The notes beneath the pieces were generated by a model. The model was given only the letters and a program-made list of their open reading frames with translations. It was not told the DNA's origin and did not search any database. A program made the translations under genes and the position numbers. A DNA stretch of 64,000 nucleotides from Pontibacter sp. Tf4 (GTDB lineage: Bacteria > Bacteroidota > Bacteroidia > Cytophagales > Hymenobacteraceae): NCBI RefSeq assembly GCF_014212495.1, contig NZ_JACKZC010000004.1:124001-188000 (forward strand), given 5' to 3'. Positions 9,303 through 18,425 of this stretch are shown piece by piece (within the stretch, counting starts at the first letter, position 1; each line of letters opens with the position of its first letter).

Positions 9303-10301
9303 ATGAAAGCAATATACCTGGAAGCGATAAATTCCCCGTTTGTACTGATTGAAAAAGAAAAACCTGTGGCCGGCCCCGGCGAAACTATAGTTCAGGTAAA
9401 AGCTGCCGCGCTTAACCACCGCGATGTGTACATCCAGTATGGCCGCTATTTTACAAAAGAGTACCCCACTATACTGGGCTCTGATGGTGCCGGCATTGTA
9501 ACCGAAGTAGGCGAGGGCGTGGATAAAAGCTGGATAGGAAAAGAAGTGATCATAGATCCGTCGTCGGACTGGGGCGATAACCCGGATGCACATGGCAGGG
9601 ATTTTAAAGTACTGGGCATGCCCCAGGATGGCACCTTTGCCGAGTATGTAAACGTACGCGCCACCAACCTGCACGAAAAACCGGAACACATGACCTGGGA
9701 AGAAGCCGCTGCCCTGCCGTTGGCCGGCGTTACCGCTTACCGTGCCATGTTTACCAAATGCGGCCTTAAAGCAGGGGAGAAGGTGCTGATAACAGGTGCC
9801 GGTGGTGGCGTAGCGCTGTTTGCGGTACAGTTTGCCGTAGCAGCCGGCGCCGAGGTTTGGGTAACATCCGGCTCGGATGAGAAAATAGAGGCAGCTAAAA
9901 AACTGGGCGCTACCGGCGGCATCAACTATAAAAAAGAGAACTGGGGCAAAGAGCTGAAAGCTATAGTTGGTGGCTTTGATGTGAGCATAGATGGCGCTGC
10001 CGGTGAAGGCTTCGTGCAACTGGTAAAACTGGCTAAACCAGGCGGAAGGATTGGTATGTACGGCGGCACCACCGGCATGATCGGACAAATAAACCCTGCT
10101 GAGATATTCTGGAAGCAACTGGCCATCCACGGCAGCACTATGGGCACCAACGAAGACTTTGCCAACATGGTAGCTTTTGTACGCGATAAAAAAGTAAAAC
10201 CAGTAGTGGATAGTGTGTTTACACTGGAGCAAACTGAAGAAGCCATGCGCTACATGGAAGCCGGCAAACAGTTCGGGAAAATTATAGTACGCGTGAACTA
10301 A
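9303..10301 (+). CDS. Zinc-type/quinone-oxidoreductase-like alcohol dehydrogenase (MDR superfamily)
   Basis: 332 aa from the ATG at 9303. The open frame runs further upstream to 8988, but that part lies antisense to the GNAT gene, and a promoter sits just before 9303. The GroES-like domain (AALNHRDVYIQYG, GSDGAGIVTEVGEG) is followed by a Rossmann domain with GAGGGVALFAVQFAVAAGA at ~160-180. The Cys/His zinc ligands of classical alcohol dehydrogenases are not evident, so it is probably a zinc-free NAD(P)H quinone- or enone-reductase-like member. The ETIVQ codons at 9383-9392 contain a full AACTATAGTT. Confidence 0.9.
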   Translation: MKAIYLEAINSPFVLIEKEKPVAGPGETIVQVKAAALNHRDVYIQYGRYFTKEYPTILGSDGAGIVTEVGEGVDKSWIGKEVIIDPSSDWGDNPDAHGRDFKVLGMPQDGTFAEYVNVRATNLHEKPEHMTWEEAAALPLAGVTAYRAMFTKCGLKAGEKVLITGAGGGVALFAVQFAVAAGAEVWVTSGSDEKIEAAKKLGATGGINYKKENWGKELKAIVGGFDVSIDGAAGEGFVQLVKLAKPGGRIGMYGGTTGMIGQINPAEIFWKQLAIHGSTMGTNEDFANMVAFVRDKKVKPVVDSVFTLEQTEEAMRYMEAGKQFGKIIVRVN

Positions 10302-10338
10302 GATTTTTAAGATTTGATAGATTTTAGGATTACTATTT

Positions 10339-10368
10339 TGTCATCTCGACAAAAGGAGAGATCTATCT
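10339..10368. repeat. Dispersed Bacteroidota intergenic repeat, left inverted copy
   Basis: This 30-bp block (TGTCATCTCGAC ... GAGATCTATCT) is an imperfect reverse complement of the block at 11021-11048. It belongs to the same family as the terminal parts of the composite repeats at 43038, 47898 and 56621. Confidence 0.7.
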
Positions 10369-10378
10369 GGGATTATTT

Positions 10379-11008
10379 ATGAGCTACATTTGGAAACTAT
10401 TACTTTTAACAGTTGCACTCCTTCTTAGTATTGCTGCTCATGCCTGTGATTGTGCTCCTTTAGATGGTGAAAACTGGAAACCAATTACTGTTCAGAAGCA
10501 TTTGGGCAAAGCTGATTTGATTTTCATTGGTGAAGTTATTTCATCTGAAGGAGACCAGTTCGCAATGAAGGCACTTGATATATTTAAAGGAGAAATCAAG
10601 GGCGATACAGTTTATGGAGAAATGACAAATACATGTACATATGCTCCAGAAGATGGCCTTTGGATTGTGTATGCTGCAGTCGGAGGAAATGGTAAAATTG
10701 AATTGGATATGTGTTCACTGACCAGAAGTCTAACAGGCCTAGGAGCAAATCCACCGCCACCTCCTCCTATGCCCGGAGAAAACATAAGTGAAGAAGAACA
10801 GGAAGAAAGAGCAAAAGCTCATTATCCGAAAACCTTACCTCTTCATTTAAAGAACTGGATAAATGAGTATGCACTCTTAGTTGGATACAGAAATTCTATA
10901 GCTGAGCCTGAACCTGAAGTAGATCAAAAAAACTATATTAATTATGCTGCTCTCTTAATTTCTCTGTTAGCTTTGATTATAACATTGTTAAAGAAAAAGC
11001 ATAATTGA
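10379..11008 (+). CDS. Membrane-anchored TIMP/NTR-like domain protein
   Basis: 209 aa. A signal peptide ends at HA before Cys23, so the mature protein would begin Cys-Asp-Cys, the Cys-x-Cys start that defines TIMP-type netrin modules. The following HLGKADLIFIGEVIS matches the NTR motif in which the strand after the CxC carries F-x-G-x-V. Further Cys occur in TNTCTYAP and DMCS. A proline run (~residues 124-132), an acidic stretch and a C-terminal TM helix (~188-205) with a KKKHN tail follow, suggesting an inner-membrane-anchored periplasmic domain. Codon use is clearly AT-richer than in the neighbours, and inverted repeats flank the gene, which suggests acquisition. Its function in bacteria is not established; protease inhibition is only an analogy. 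Confidence 0.65.
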   Translation: MSYIWKLLLLTVALLLSIAAHACDCAPLDGENWKPITVQKHLGKADLIFIGEVISSEGDQFAMKALDIFKGEIKGDTVYGEMTNTCTYAPEDGLWIVYAAVGGNGKIELDMCSLTRSLTGLGANPPPPPPMPGENISEEEQEERAKAHYPKTLPLHLKNWINEYALLVGYRNSIAEPEPEVDQKNYINYAALLISLLALIITLLKKKHN

Positions 11009-11020
11009 GGATATCCTAAA

Positions 11021-11048
11021 TAGATTTCTCGCTACACTCGAAATGACA
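11021..11048. repeat. Dispersed Bacteroidota intergenic repeat, right copy
   Basis: The block TAGATTTCTCGC ... CGAAATGACA is inverted relative to 10339-10368. Together the two copies bracket the AT-rich TIMP-like gene. Confidence 0.75.
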
Positions 11049-11049
11049 T

Positions 11050-11096
11050 AAAAAAAACAGCCGGTGCTATAGTTTAGCACCGGCTGTTTTTTTTTA
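11050..11096. terminator. Bidirectional intrinsic terminator
   Basis: AACAGCCGGTGCTA pairs with TAGCACCGGCTGTT around TAGTT, flanked by A8 and T9. As at 2996-3030, the loop region spells CTATAGTT. Confidence 0.92.
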
Positions 11097-11152
11097 TGTC
11101 AATGTCAGGAGGAAATCTTAAAAATCAGAATAATCCCCTTAATCACTGGTCT

Positions 11153-13348
11153 TTATTGATTCTGATTTACCAGGTTGAGTAAGAACGCATATTGCAGGGC
11201 GGTTTCCTTGTAACGCTCAAAGCGGCCGGAAGCGCCGCCGTGTCCGGCTTCCATGTTCGTATGTAGCAGCAACATGTTGTTATCGGTCTTCATATCGCGA
11301 AGCTTGGCAACCCATTTGGCTGGCTCCCAGTACTGCACCTGCGAGTCGTGGAGGCCGGTGGTTACGAGCATATTCGGGTAGGCTTTGGCTTCTACGTTAT
11401 CATACGGCGAGTAAGACAGCATATAATCATAGTACTGCTTTTCGGCTGGGTTGCCCCATTCGTCAAACTCACCAGTGGTTAGCGGTATGCTGGTGTCGAG
11501 CATGGTGGTTACCACATCCACAAACGGTACGGCTGCAATTACGCCTTTGTATAGCTCAGGTCGCATGTTTACAACTGCACCCATCAGCAGGCCGCCGGCG
11601 CTGCCGCCCTGTGCAAACAGTTTGTCGAGGTTGGTGTATTTCTGCTCTATCAGGTATTCCGAGGCGTCGATAAAGTCGGTGAAGGTGTTCTTCTTTTTCA
11701 GCATTTTACCATCCTCGTACCACTGGCGGCCCATTTCCTGACCACCGCGTATGTGGGCAATGGCATACACAAAACCACGATCCAACAAGCTCAGGCGCAC
11801 CGAGCTGAAACCCGGATTCATGCTGTTGCCATACGAACCATAAGCGTAAAGCAGGGTCGGGTTGTTACCGTTGCGCTCCAGGCCTTTGCGGTACACCAGC
11901 GAGATCGGAATTTTGGTACCGTCATCGGCAGTAGCATAAATGCGGCGCGACTCGTAGCGGGCCGGGTCAAAATCACCTACCACTTCCTGGCGCTTCAGCA
12001 GCTCTTTCTCCCGTGTCTGCATGTTATAATCGTAGGTAGAGTTTGGCGTGGTAAGGGAGCTATACTCGTAGCGCAGTTCCTTGCTGTCGAAGTCCGGATT
12101 TACGCTGATGTAGGCGGTGTAAGCTTCCTCGCCGAAGTCAATGTAGTAATCGGTTTTCGGGTCGTTCCACTTCATCACCCGGATCTGGGTAAGGCCGTTT
12201 TTGCGCTCCTGCAGGGCCAGGTAATCCTTAAATATCTCGATACCTTCCAGCAGCACATCGGCGCGGTGTGGAATCACGTCTTTCCAGTTGGCTTTGCCGG
12301 ATTTGCTTACCGGTGTCTGCATCAGTTTAAAGTTGGTAGCGCCGTCCTTGTTGGTAACGATGTAAAACTTATCACCAAAATGATCGATGCTGTATTCCAG
12401 GCCGCGTTCGCGTGGCTGAATTACCTTAAAGGTGCCATTCGGGTTATCGGCATCCAGGTAACGGTATTCGTTAGACAAGGTGCTGCCACTGCCGATAATG
12501 ATGTACTTATCAGACTTGGTCTTATACACATAAGTGCTGAAGGTTTCGTCGGCTTCGTGGTACACTTCCTTGTCCTGCGACGATGGTGTGCCCAGTGTAT
12601 GCTTAAAGATCTTGTAAGAGCGCAGGGCCGGATCCTTCATGGTATAGTATACCGTTTTGTTGTCGTTGGCCCATACTGCGGCGCCGGTCGTGTTCGGGAT
12701 CTGGTCAGGTAAAAACTTGCCGGTTTTCAGGTCTTTAAAGCGGATGGTGTATTTGCGGCGGCTTACGGTATCTTCGCCAAAAGCCAGCAGCTGGTTGTTC
12801 GGACTTACGTTCATGCCGGCGGCAGCGTAATAGCTCAGGCCTTCGGCACGCTCGTTGGCGTTCACCATTATTTCCTCAGGAGCATCCAGGGTGCCTTTTT
12901 TACGGGCGTATATCGGGTATTCCTTGCCGGCTTCGTAGCGGGTGTAGTACCAGTAACCATCATCCTTAAACGGCACCGATTCGTCGTTTTGCTTGATGCG
13001 GCCTACGATCTCATTGTAAAGTTTCTTCTGCAGGTCTTCGGTGTGGGCCAGCATCTGTTTGGTATAGGCGTTCTCGGCGTTCAGGTAGGCAATTACCTCC
13101 GGGTCTTCGCGCTGGTTTAACCAGTAATAATTATCGATGCGGGTGTGGCCGTGCTGGGTAAGCTCTTTCGGTACTTTTTTGGCAACCGGCGGCTGTGGCT
13201 CGGCTATAGTTGTAGTAGTTTGCTCGGTAGTAGGCGTGTTGGTAGCAGTTGTAGCGGTGGTGTTGCTGGACGAACAACCGGTGGCTACCACAAGCGAAGC
13301 CGTAAGCAGCGTACCCACACAGGCGGCTGCCGGTTTCAGATTCTTCAT
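11153..13348 (-). CDS. S9 family peptidase, oligopeptidase B-like lipoprotein
   Basis: 731 aa from the ATG at 13346-13348. An in-frame ATG three codons upstream (13357) is also possible, but the chosen start gives a standard lipoprotein signal ending VATGC (Cys25) and then a Thr-rich linker. From PPVAKKVPKELTQHGHTRIDNYYWL onward the sequence follows oligopeptidase B: a seven-bladed propeller (~60-470), then the hydrolase with Ser583 in QGGSAGGLLMG, Asp668 in GLHDSQVQYW and His703 in EAGHGGASG. The family cleaves short peptides after basic residues. Unlike the cytosolic PtrB of E. coli, this one is exported. It is the second exported S9 enzyme in the window. Confidence 0.94.
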   Translation of the reverse strand: MKNLKPAAACVGTLLTASLVVATGCSSSNTTATTATNTPTTEQTTTTIAEPQPPVAKKVPKELTQHGHTRIDNYYWLNQREDPEVIAYLNAENAYTKQMLAHTEDLQKKLYNEIVGRIKQNDESVPFKDDGYWYYTRYEAGKEYPIYARKKGTLDAPEEIMVNANERAEGLSYYAAAGMNVSPNNQLLAFGEDTVSRRKYTIRFKDLKTGKFLPDQIPNTTGAAVWANDNKTVYYTMKDPALRSYKIFKHTLGTPSSQDKEVYHEADETFSTYVYKTKSDKYIIIGSGSTLSNEYRYLDADNPNGTFKVIQPRERGLEYSIDHFGDKFYIVTNKDGATNFKLMQTPVSKSGKANWKDVIPHRADVLLEGIEIFKDYLALQERKNGLTQIRVMKWNDPKTDYYIDFGEEAYTAYISVNPDFDSKELRYEYSSLTTPNSTYDYNMQTREKELLKRQEVVGDFDPARYESRRIYATADDGTKIPISLVYRKGLERNGNNPTLLYAYGSYGNSMNPGFSSVRLSLLDRGFVYAIAHIRGGQEMGRQWYEDGKMLKKKNTFTDFIDASEYLIEQKYTNLDKLFAQGGSAGGLLMGAVVNMRPELYKGVIAAVPFVDVVTTMLDTSIPLTTGEFDEWGNPAEKQYYDYMLSYSPYDNVEAKAYPNMLVTTGLHDSQVQYWEPAKWVAKLRDMKTDNNMLLLHTNMEAGHGGASGRFERYKETALQYAFLLNLVNQNQ

Positions 13349-13502
13349 AGTTAACATTTGCTATAGTTTAATTTGGATCGCAGCCTGCATGGCGGCAACT
13401 AAATGTACGCAGTTTGTAGGAAAAAATAAAACCATTATATGTTATGCTTGCATACTACTTTTTTAGTAATTTGGAACACCTTACAAACTATACAAATTAA
13501 CT

Positions 13503-13760
13503 ATGGCTACACAACAGGAATTTGAAGCAGCAGCAGAACGCTCTAAAACATTGACAGAACGTCCCTCTAACGACGTGCTTCTGAAACTATACGCGCTATA
13601 TAAGCAAGGCTCTGAAGGAGATGTGAACACAGAGCGCCCCGGTGGGTTTGATTTTAAGAACATTGCCAAGTGGGATGCCTGGAAAAAGCTGGAAGGCAAA
13701 AGCCAGGAAGAGGCCAGAGCCGAGTACGTCGCATTCGTGAACGAACTGACCTCTAAGTAA
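13503..13760 (+). CDS. Acyl-CoA-binding protein (ACBP)
   Basis: 85 aa, the classical ACBP length, with no signal peptide. It has the four-helix signature LLKLYALYKQGSEGDVNTERP and KWDAWKKLEGKSQEEARAEYV, including the Tyr, Lys and Trp residues that bind the acyl-CoA head group. It buffers long-chain acyl-CoA in the cytosol. It is divergent from the oligopeptidase gene and followed by a terminator. ACBPs are patchy in bacteria but frequent in Bacteroidota. Confidence 0.95.
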   Translation: MATQQEFEAAAERSKTLTERPSNDVLLKLYALYKQGSEGDVNTERPGGFDFKNIAKWDAWKKLEGKSQEEARAEYVAFVNELTSK

Positions 13761-13787
13761 GCCATTTTACTTTCCGTTTTTTTTAAG

Positions 13788-13815
13788 AGCCGTAGCCCTG
13801 GGTTACGGCTTTTTT
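13788..13815 (+). terminator. Intrinsic terminator after the ACBP gene
   Basis: AGCCGTA-GCCCTGGGT-TACGGCT followed by seven T. Confidence 0.85.
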
Positions 13816-14056
13816 ATGCTCTTTTCTTCCTCAGTTCTTTCATTGGTCAAAGTCTTCAGGGTACACAAATACAGGCTGATTAAGGCCTGTGATATAGCTA
13901 TAGTTATATAAATATATTACTTAAAGTGTATTATTATTGGTATAATTATACTTTAAATAATGATTATCGTATAAATACTATGCTGGCATCAGGCGTGCCC
14001 TGCATCTCCCTCTCTGCCTGTTTCGCCTACTAATTCTCACTTTTAATTTTTTTGCT

Positions 14057-17023
14057 ATGAAAAAACATTACCCATTAAAGCTTCTGGCTTTATTGTTCTG
14101 GTTGGTGTCTGTAACAGCGTATGGGCAAGCAACTGTAAGCGGTAAAGTAACTGATGCCGGCTCTGGCATGGCCCTGCCTGGTGTAGCTGTAGTGGTGGTG
14201 GGTACTACCACCGGAACCAGTACTGATGTTAATGGTAACTATTCCATTACGCTTCCAACAGAGCAAGGCAGACTGACCTTTTCCTATATCGGTTATGAAT
14301 CCCGCACCATCACTGTTACACCCTCCATCACTACACTTGATGTGCAGTTAACAGAAAAAACCACCAGCCTTAGCGAGGTGGTAGTAACAGGTCTGGCTAC
14401 TTCTGTAAAGCGTACCAATGCGGCCAATGCGGTATCTACGCTGAATACGCGCGAGCTAACCGGAATTACATCTCCGCAAACTATGGATGCTGCTATAAGT
14501 GGAAAGCTGGTTGGTGCTAACGTAGTGGCCAACTCGGGTGCGCCGGGTGGGGGTATTGCCATGAGGCTACGCGGGGTAACATCGGTTTTTGGTAATGCGC
14601 AACCCCTGTATGTTATTGATGGAATTATAGTTGACAACTCCACAATTTCCGGAGGGTTGAATGTGGTAACAGCTGCAGCCAACCAGGGAAATGCCTCAAA
14701 CCAGGATAACGCCTCTAACCGCATCGCCGATATAAACCCGGATGACATTGAAACTATAGAAGTGCTGAAAGGAGCGTCGGCGGCAGCTATTTATGGCTCA
14801 CTGGCCGCAGCAGGTGTGGTAATTATTACGACCAAACGCGGCACTTCTGGCAAAACCCTGGTGGATATTTCGCAGGATGTTGGCTTTACGGAAGCGGCAC
14901 ATTTATTAGGGGTGCGCACATTTACCGAAGAGCGTGTAATATCGACTTATAAAGACCGGCCAGATCTTGTTGAGCAGTTTATTGCTGCCCGCGATGCCGG
15001 CAGGCTGATAGATTACGAGGAGGAACTGTATGGCAATAAGGGCATGCTGTATAATACCCGGCTGAATATAAGCGGAGGTAGCGAGAAGACACAGTTTTAT
15101 GTAGGCGGTCTGATACAGGACGAAGAAGGGATAGTTAAACGTACCGGCTATGAGAAGAAATCCCTGCGCTTCAACCTTGACCATGAGATTTCTGAGCGAT
15201 TTGATTTTAGCCTGAGCACAAACTATGTTAACTCCATAGCAAAGCGGGGACTTACCAACAACGACAACGCCGGTGTTTCCTTCGGGGTGGCGCTATCGAG
15301 CACGCCAAGTTTTGCGGATCTGTTCCGGGACGAAAGCGGCCTTTACCCGGATAACCCCTTTGCGGCATCCAACTTCCTGCAGACCCGCGACCTGATGACG
15401 AATGAGGAGAATGTAGATCGCTTCCTGGGTGGGTTAACTCTAAATACCAACCTGTACAACACAACTGTAAGCAGTACCAGACTTGTAATAAGAGCAGGGC
15501 TTGATTTTTATAACCTCAAGACCGTAGCCATCTTCCCGAGAATACTGCAGTTTGAACAGAACGGCAACCAGGGTACCTCTATACAGGGCAATAACTATAA
15601 CCTGAACACAAACTTTGCTGCATTTCTGGTAAATGACCTGAGCTTAGGCGATGATAATCTGAATTTCACAACAACTATAGGCGCCACCCGCGAAAACTTT
15701 AACCAGGATCAGGTGCTAACTATAGCTACCCAACTCATCGGCTCCCAGACCAATCTCGACCAGTCGAGTGCAGTAACCGTGGACCAGACCCAACTGCCTG
15801 TGCGTAACAAGGGTTTGTTCTTCCAGGAAGAGGTTAACTTCAGAGACCGCATCATTGCTACTGCCGGCCTGCGCCTGGATAAATCCTCTAATAACGCCGA
15901 TGTAAACGAGTTTGTAGCCTTCCCTAAATTCTCGCTGGCTATAAACCTTGCCAACTTCGATTTCTGGACCAGAGAAAGTGTGAACATGCTGAAACTGCGC
16001 GCAGCCTACGGCGAAGCAGGTGGATTTCCGCCATTCGGAGCCAAGTATACCTCGTTTTCGCCGTTTAATATAGGTGGCAGTCCGGGTATTATAGTTCCGA
16101 TACAGCGCGGCAACGCCGATATAAAACAGGAGCGTCAGAAAGAATTTGAAACAGGCGTAGACATTGGGGTGCTGCAGGACAGGGTTATACTGGAGGCAAC
16201 TTACTATATAAAAACAGTATCAGATCTTATTCTTGTGCAGAACGTTCCGGGTTCTTCGGGCTTCTCGACAAGAGTGGTAAACGGTGGCGAGCTCCGCAAC
16301 CGTGGAGTAGAACTTGCCTTAAGCGCCACCCCATTCGACCTGCCTGGTTTTAAATGGAACTCCAGAACAAGTTACTGGGTCAATAACTCCGAGATCACAG
16401 AACTGGATGTACCGCCTTTCCCGCTGGGTGGTTTTGGTAACACGCTCGGTACCTTTTTTATAGAAGAAGGAAAGTCAGCCACCCAGATAAAAGGTATAAA
16501 AGGCGAAGAAGGGGTAGTAGTTTTAGGAGATGCTGCGCCTGATTTCCAGATGAACTTCCATAACTTCTTTACCATTAAAGAAAACCTGACCTTTTCGTTC
16601 CTGCTGCACTGGAAGCAGGGCGGCGATAACATAAACCTGACGCAATTGCTGACAGACCTTGGTGGCACTTCGTTTGACTATGATGATGATGACGATGGAG
16701 ACGGCGTACCGAATGCAGCGGAGCGTACTGCGGCGCTGGGTGTTAGCGCTGAGCCGTTTGTGCAAGATGCATCATACCTGCGTCTGCGCGAGTTGGGGCT
16801 TTATTATACATTGCCAACAGCTTTTCTGGAGGGCGCAACCAAAGGAATTGTACGCCAGGTCAGGATCGGGGCATCGGCTACCAACCTGTTTACTATAACA
16901 GATTATGATGGTTACGACCCTGAGGTATCGAACTTCGGTGGTAACGGTCTCTCCACTGGTGTAGATGTAACGCCATTCCCATCCTCTAAACGATACTTCC
17001 TGCACTTTACAATTGGCTTCTAA
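14057..17023 (+). CDS. SusC/RagA family TonB-linked outer membrane transporter
   Basis: 988 aa. Signal peptide to ~residue 24 (TAYGQ), then a carboxypeptidase-regulatory-like beta-sandwich (~26-105, VSGKVTDAGSGMALPGVAVVV). The plug domain has the SusC signatures ISGKLVGANV and DDIETIEVLKGASAAAIYG, followed by a 22-strand beta-barrel to the C-terminal Phe of TIGF. An Asp-rich tract, YDDDDDGDGVPN at ~874-885, looks like a calcium-binding thrombospondin type 3 unit in an extracellular loop. It pairs with the SusD lipoprotein 17 bp downstream. No glycoside hydrolase, sigma or anti-sigma gene is adjacent. With peptidases on both sides, peptide rather than glycan import is possible (inference). Confidence 0.95.
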   Translation: MKKHYPLKLLALLFWLVSVTAYGQATVSGKVTDAGSGMALPGVAVVVVGTTTGTSTDVNGNYSITLPTEQGRLTFSYIGYESRTITVTPSITTLDVQLTEKTTSLSEVVVTGLATSVKRTNAANAVSTLNTRELTGITSPQTMDAAISGKLVGANVVANSGAPGGGIAMRLRGVTSVFGNAQPLYVIDGIIVDNSTISGGLNVVTAAANQGNASNQDNASNRIADINPDDIETIEVLKGASAAAIYGSLAAAGVVIITTKRGTSGKTLVDISQDVGFTEAAHLLGVRTFTEERVISTYKDRPDLVEQFIAARDAGRLIDYEEELYGNKGMLYNTRLNISGGSEKTQFYVGGLIQDEEGIVKRTGYEKKSLRFNLDHEISERFDFSLSTNYVNSIAKRGLTNNDNAGVSFGVALSSTPSFADLFRDESGLYPDNPFAASNFLQTRDLMTNEENVDRFLGGLTLNTNLYNTTVSSTRLVIRAGLDFYNLKTVAIFPRILQFEQNGNQGTSIQGNNYNLNTNFAAFLVNDLSLGDDNLNFTTTIGATRENFNQDQVLTIATQLIGSQTNLDQSSAVTVDQTQLPVRNKGLFFQEEVNFRDRIIATAGLRLDKSSNNADVNEFVAFPKFSLAINLANFDFWTRESVNMLKLRAAYGEAGGFPPFGAKYTSFSPFNIGGSPGIIVPIQRGNADIKQERQKEFETGVDIGVLQDRVILEATYYIKTVSDLILVQNVPGSSGFSTRVVNGGELRNRGVELALSATPFDLPGFKWNSRTSYWVNNSEITELDVPPFPLGGFGNTLGTFFIEEGKSATQIKGIKGEEGVVVLGDAAPDFQMNFHNFFTIKENLTFSFLLHWKQGGDNINLTQLLTDLGGTSFDYDDDDDGDGVPNAAERTAALGVSAEPFVQDASYLRLRELGLYYTLPTAFLEGATKGIVRQVRIGASATNLFTITDYDGYDPEVSNFGGNGLSTGVDVTPFPSSKRYFLHFTIGF

Positions 17024-17040
17024 TTCTTAATCTGAGTTTT

Positions 17041-18372
17041 ATGAAAAGTTACATATTTAAAATAAAGTATCAGGCGATGCTGGTATGGCTGGCAACCGGA
17101 CTTGTACTACAGGGCTGCGAAGTAGATAATATTCCGGACCCCAATAACCCAACTGTAGAATCGGTACTTAATAATGCTACTGTAGATGATCTGAACAACC
17201 TGGTAGTGGGTACGGAGGCCGGAATGCGCAATTTTCTGGGAACATATTATGATAACATGGGGGTAATCGGGCGGGAGCATTACCGCTTCTCCAGTGCTGA
17301 CCCACGTTTTACTGCCGATCTGTTAGGGAAAGGCAGCTCGGTGCTGGATAACAACACATTTTACACAACCAACCCCTGGGCTGGCCGCTACCGTGTTGTT
17401 AAAAACACCAACATCCTGATTGCTTCGGTATTTAATACTACACTTATTACAGAGGAACAACGGCAGGGGTACCTGGGGTTTGCCAAAACTATAAAAGCCC
17501 ACCAGTTGCTGATGAACCTGACCATGATGTGGGAGCCAGGCATACGAATAGATGTGGACGACCCTGATAACCTGGGTCCTTTTGTGGAACGTAGTGCCGC
17601 CCTGGACTCTATAGCATTGCTTTTGGAAGAAGGCGCAGGGCACCTTGCTGCCGCCGGTGAGGAATTTCCTTTTTCGTTATCCGAAGGGTTTGCCGGGTTC
17701 AACGATCCGGCAGGCTTTCTCCAGTTCAATCGTGCGCTTGCTGCACGTGTGGCTGTTTACAACGAAGAATTTGAAGATGCGCTGGGTTTTCTGGAAGACT
17801 CTTTTCTTGAATTGAATACCGACTTCAATAAAGGTGTCTATTACGTCTTCAGTGCCTCATCCGGAGATGTATTGAATCCGGTATTTGTAGCGCCTAACTC
17901 ATCAGGTGAGATAAGGATAGCCCACCCCAGTTTTATTGCTGATATTGCCCCGAATGATGACAGGAGATCGAAAGTGCTGGAGCGGGAAGAGGCGGCATCG
18001 CTGGACGGTTTAACCGGAAAGTACGATGTGGCCTTGTATAAAACCAACACCGATCCGATCCCGATCATCCGGAACGAGGAGTTGATTCTGATTTATGCAG
18101 AAGCAAACATACAGACAGGTAATACTCTGGAAGCTGTAAGAGCGCTGAATATTATCCGCCAGGGCCATGGCCTTGGGCCCTACGCTGGGTCGGTAACCCA
18201 GGCCGCTTTGATCGATGAAATGCTGGAGCAGCGCCGTTACTCGTTGTATTTTGAAGGGCACCGCTGGGTAGATATGCGCCGGTATGGCCGCCTGAATGAA
18301 TTGCCCTTAGACCGACCGGGAGACGATGTATGGACCACTTTTCCGAAACCGTTTATAGAAGAAGCTTTTTAA
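17041..18372 (+). CDS. SusD/RagB family nutrient-binding lipoprotein
   Basis: 443 aa with the lipobox LQGC (Cys26). The N-terminal SusD-like region (DPNNPTVESVLNNATVDDLNNLVVG) and the C-terminal RagB block (RNEELILIYAEANIQTG, ALNIIRQGHGLG, EQRRYSLYFEGHRWVDMRRYGRL) are both intact. It acts as the surface lid and binding subunit of the SusC transporter encoded just upstream. It is somewhat shorter than many SusD proteins. A terminator follows directly. Confidence 0.95.
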   Translation: MKSYIFKIKYQAMLVWLATGLVLQGCEVDNIPDPNNPTVESVLNNATVDDLNNLVVGTEAGMRNFLGTYYDNMGVIGREHYRFSSADPRFTADLLGKGSSVLDNNTFYTTNPWAGRYRVVKNTNILIASVFNTTLITEEQRQGYLGFAKTIKAHQLLMNLTMMWEPGIRIDVDDPDNLGPFVERSAALDSIALLLEEGAGHLAAAGEEFPFSLSEGFAGFNDPAGFLQFNRALAARVAVYNEEFEDALGFLEDSFLELNTDFNKGVYYVFSASSGDVLNPVFVAPNSSGEIRIAHPSFIADIAPNDDRRSKVLEREEAASLDGLTGKYDVALYKTNTDPIPIIRNEELILIYAEANIQTGNTLEAVRALNIIRQGHGLGPYAGSVTQAALIDEMLEQRRYSLYFEGHRWVDMRRYGRLNELPLDRPGDDVWTTFPKPFIEEAF

Positions 18373-18394
18373 AGCAGCTAAACTATAGTTCAAT

Positions 18395-18425
18395 AAAAAA
18401 GGAGCCCGGTCAGGCTCCTTTTTTA
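18395..18425. terminator. Bidirectional intrinsic terminator
   Basis: AAAAAAGGAGCC-CGGTCA-GGCTCCTTTTTT, between susD and the convergent DUF2007 gene. A full AACTATAGTT lies just upstream at 18381-18390. Confidence 0.9.

Noticed and set aside
11753-12712. Long open frame antisense to the oligopeptidase gene (319 codons)
   Set aside because: Shadow frame without motifs; the sense gene is complete.
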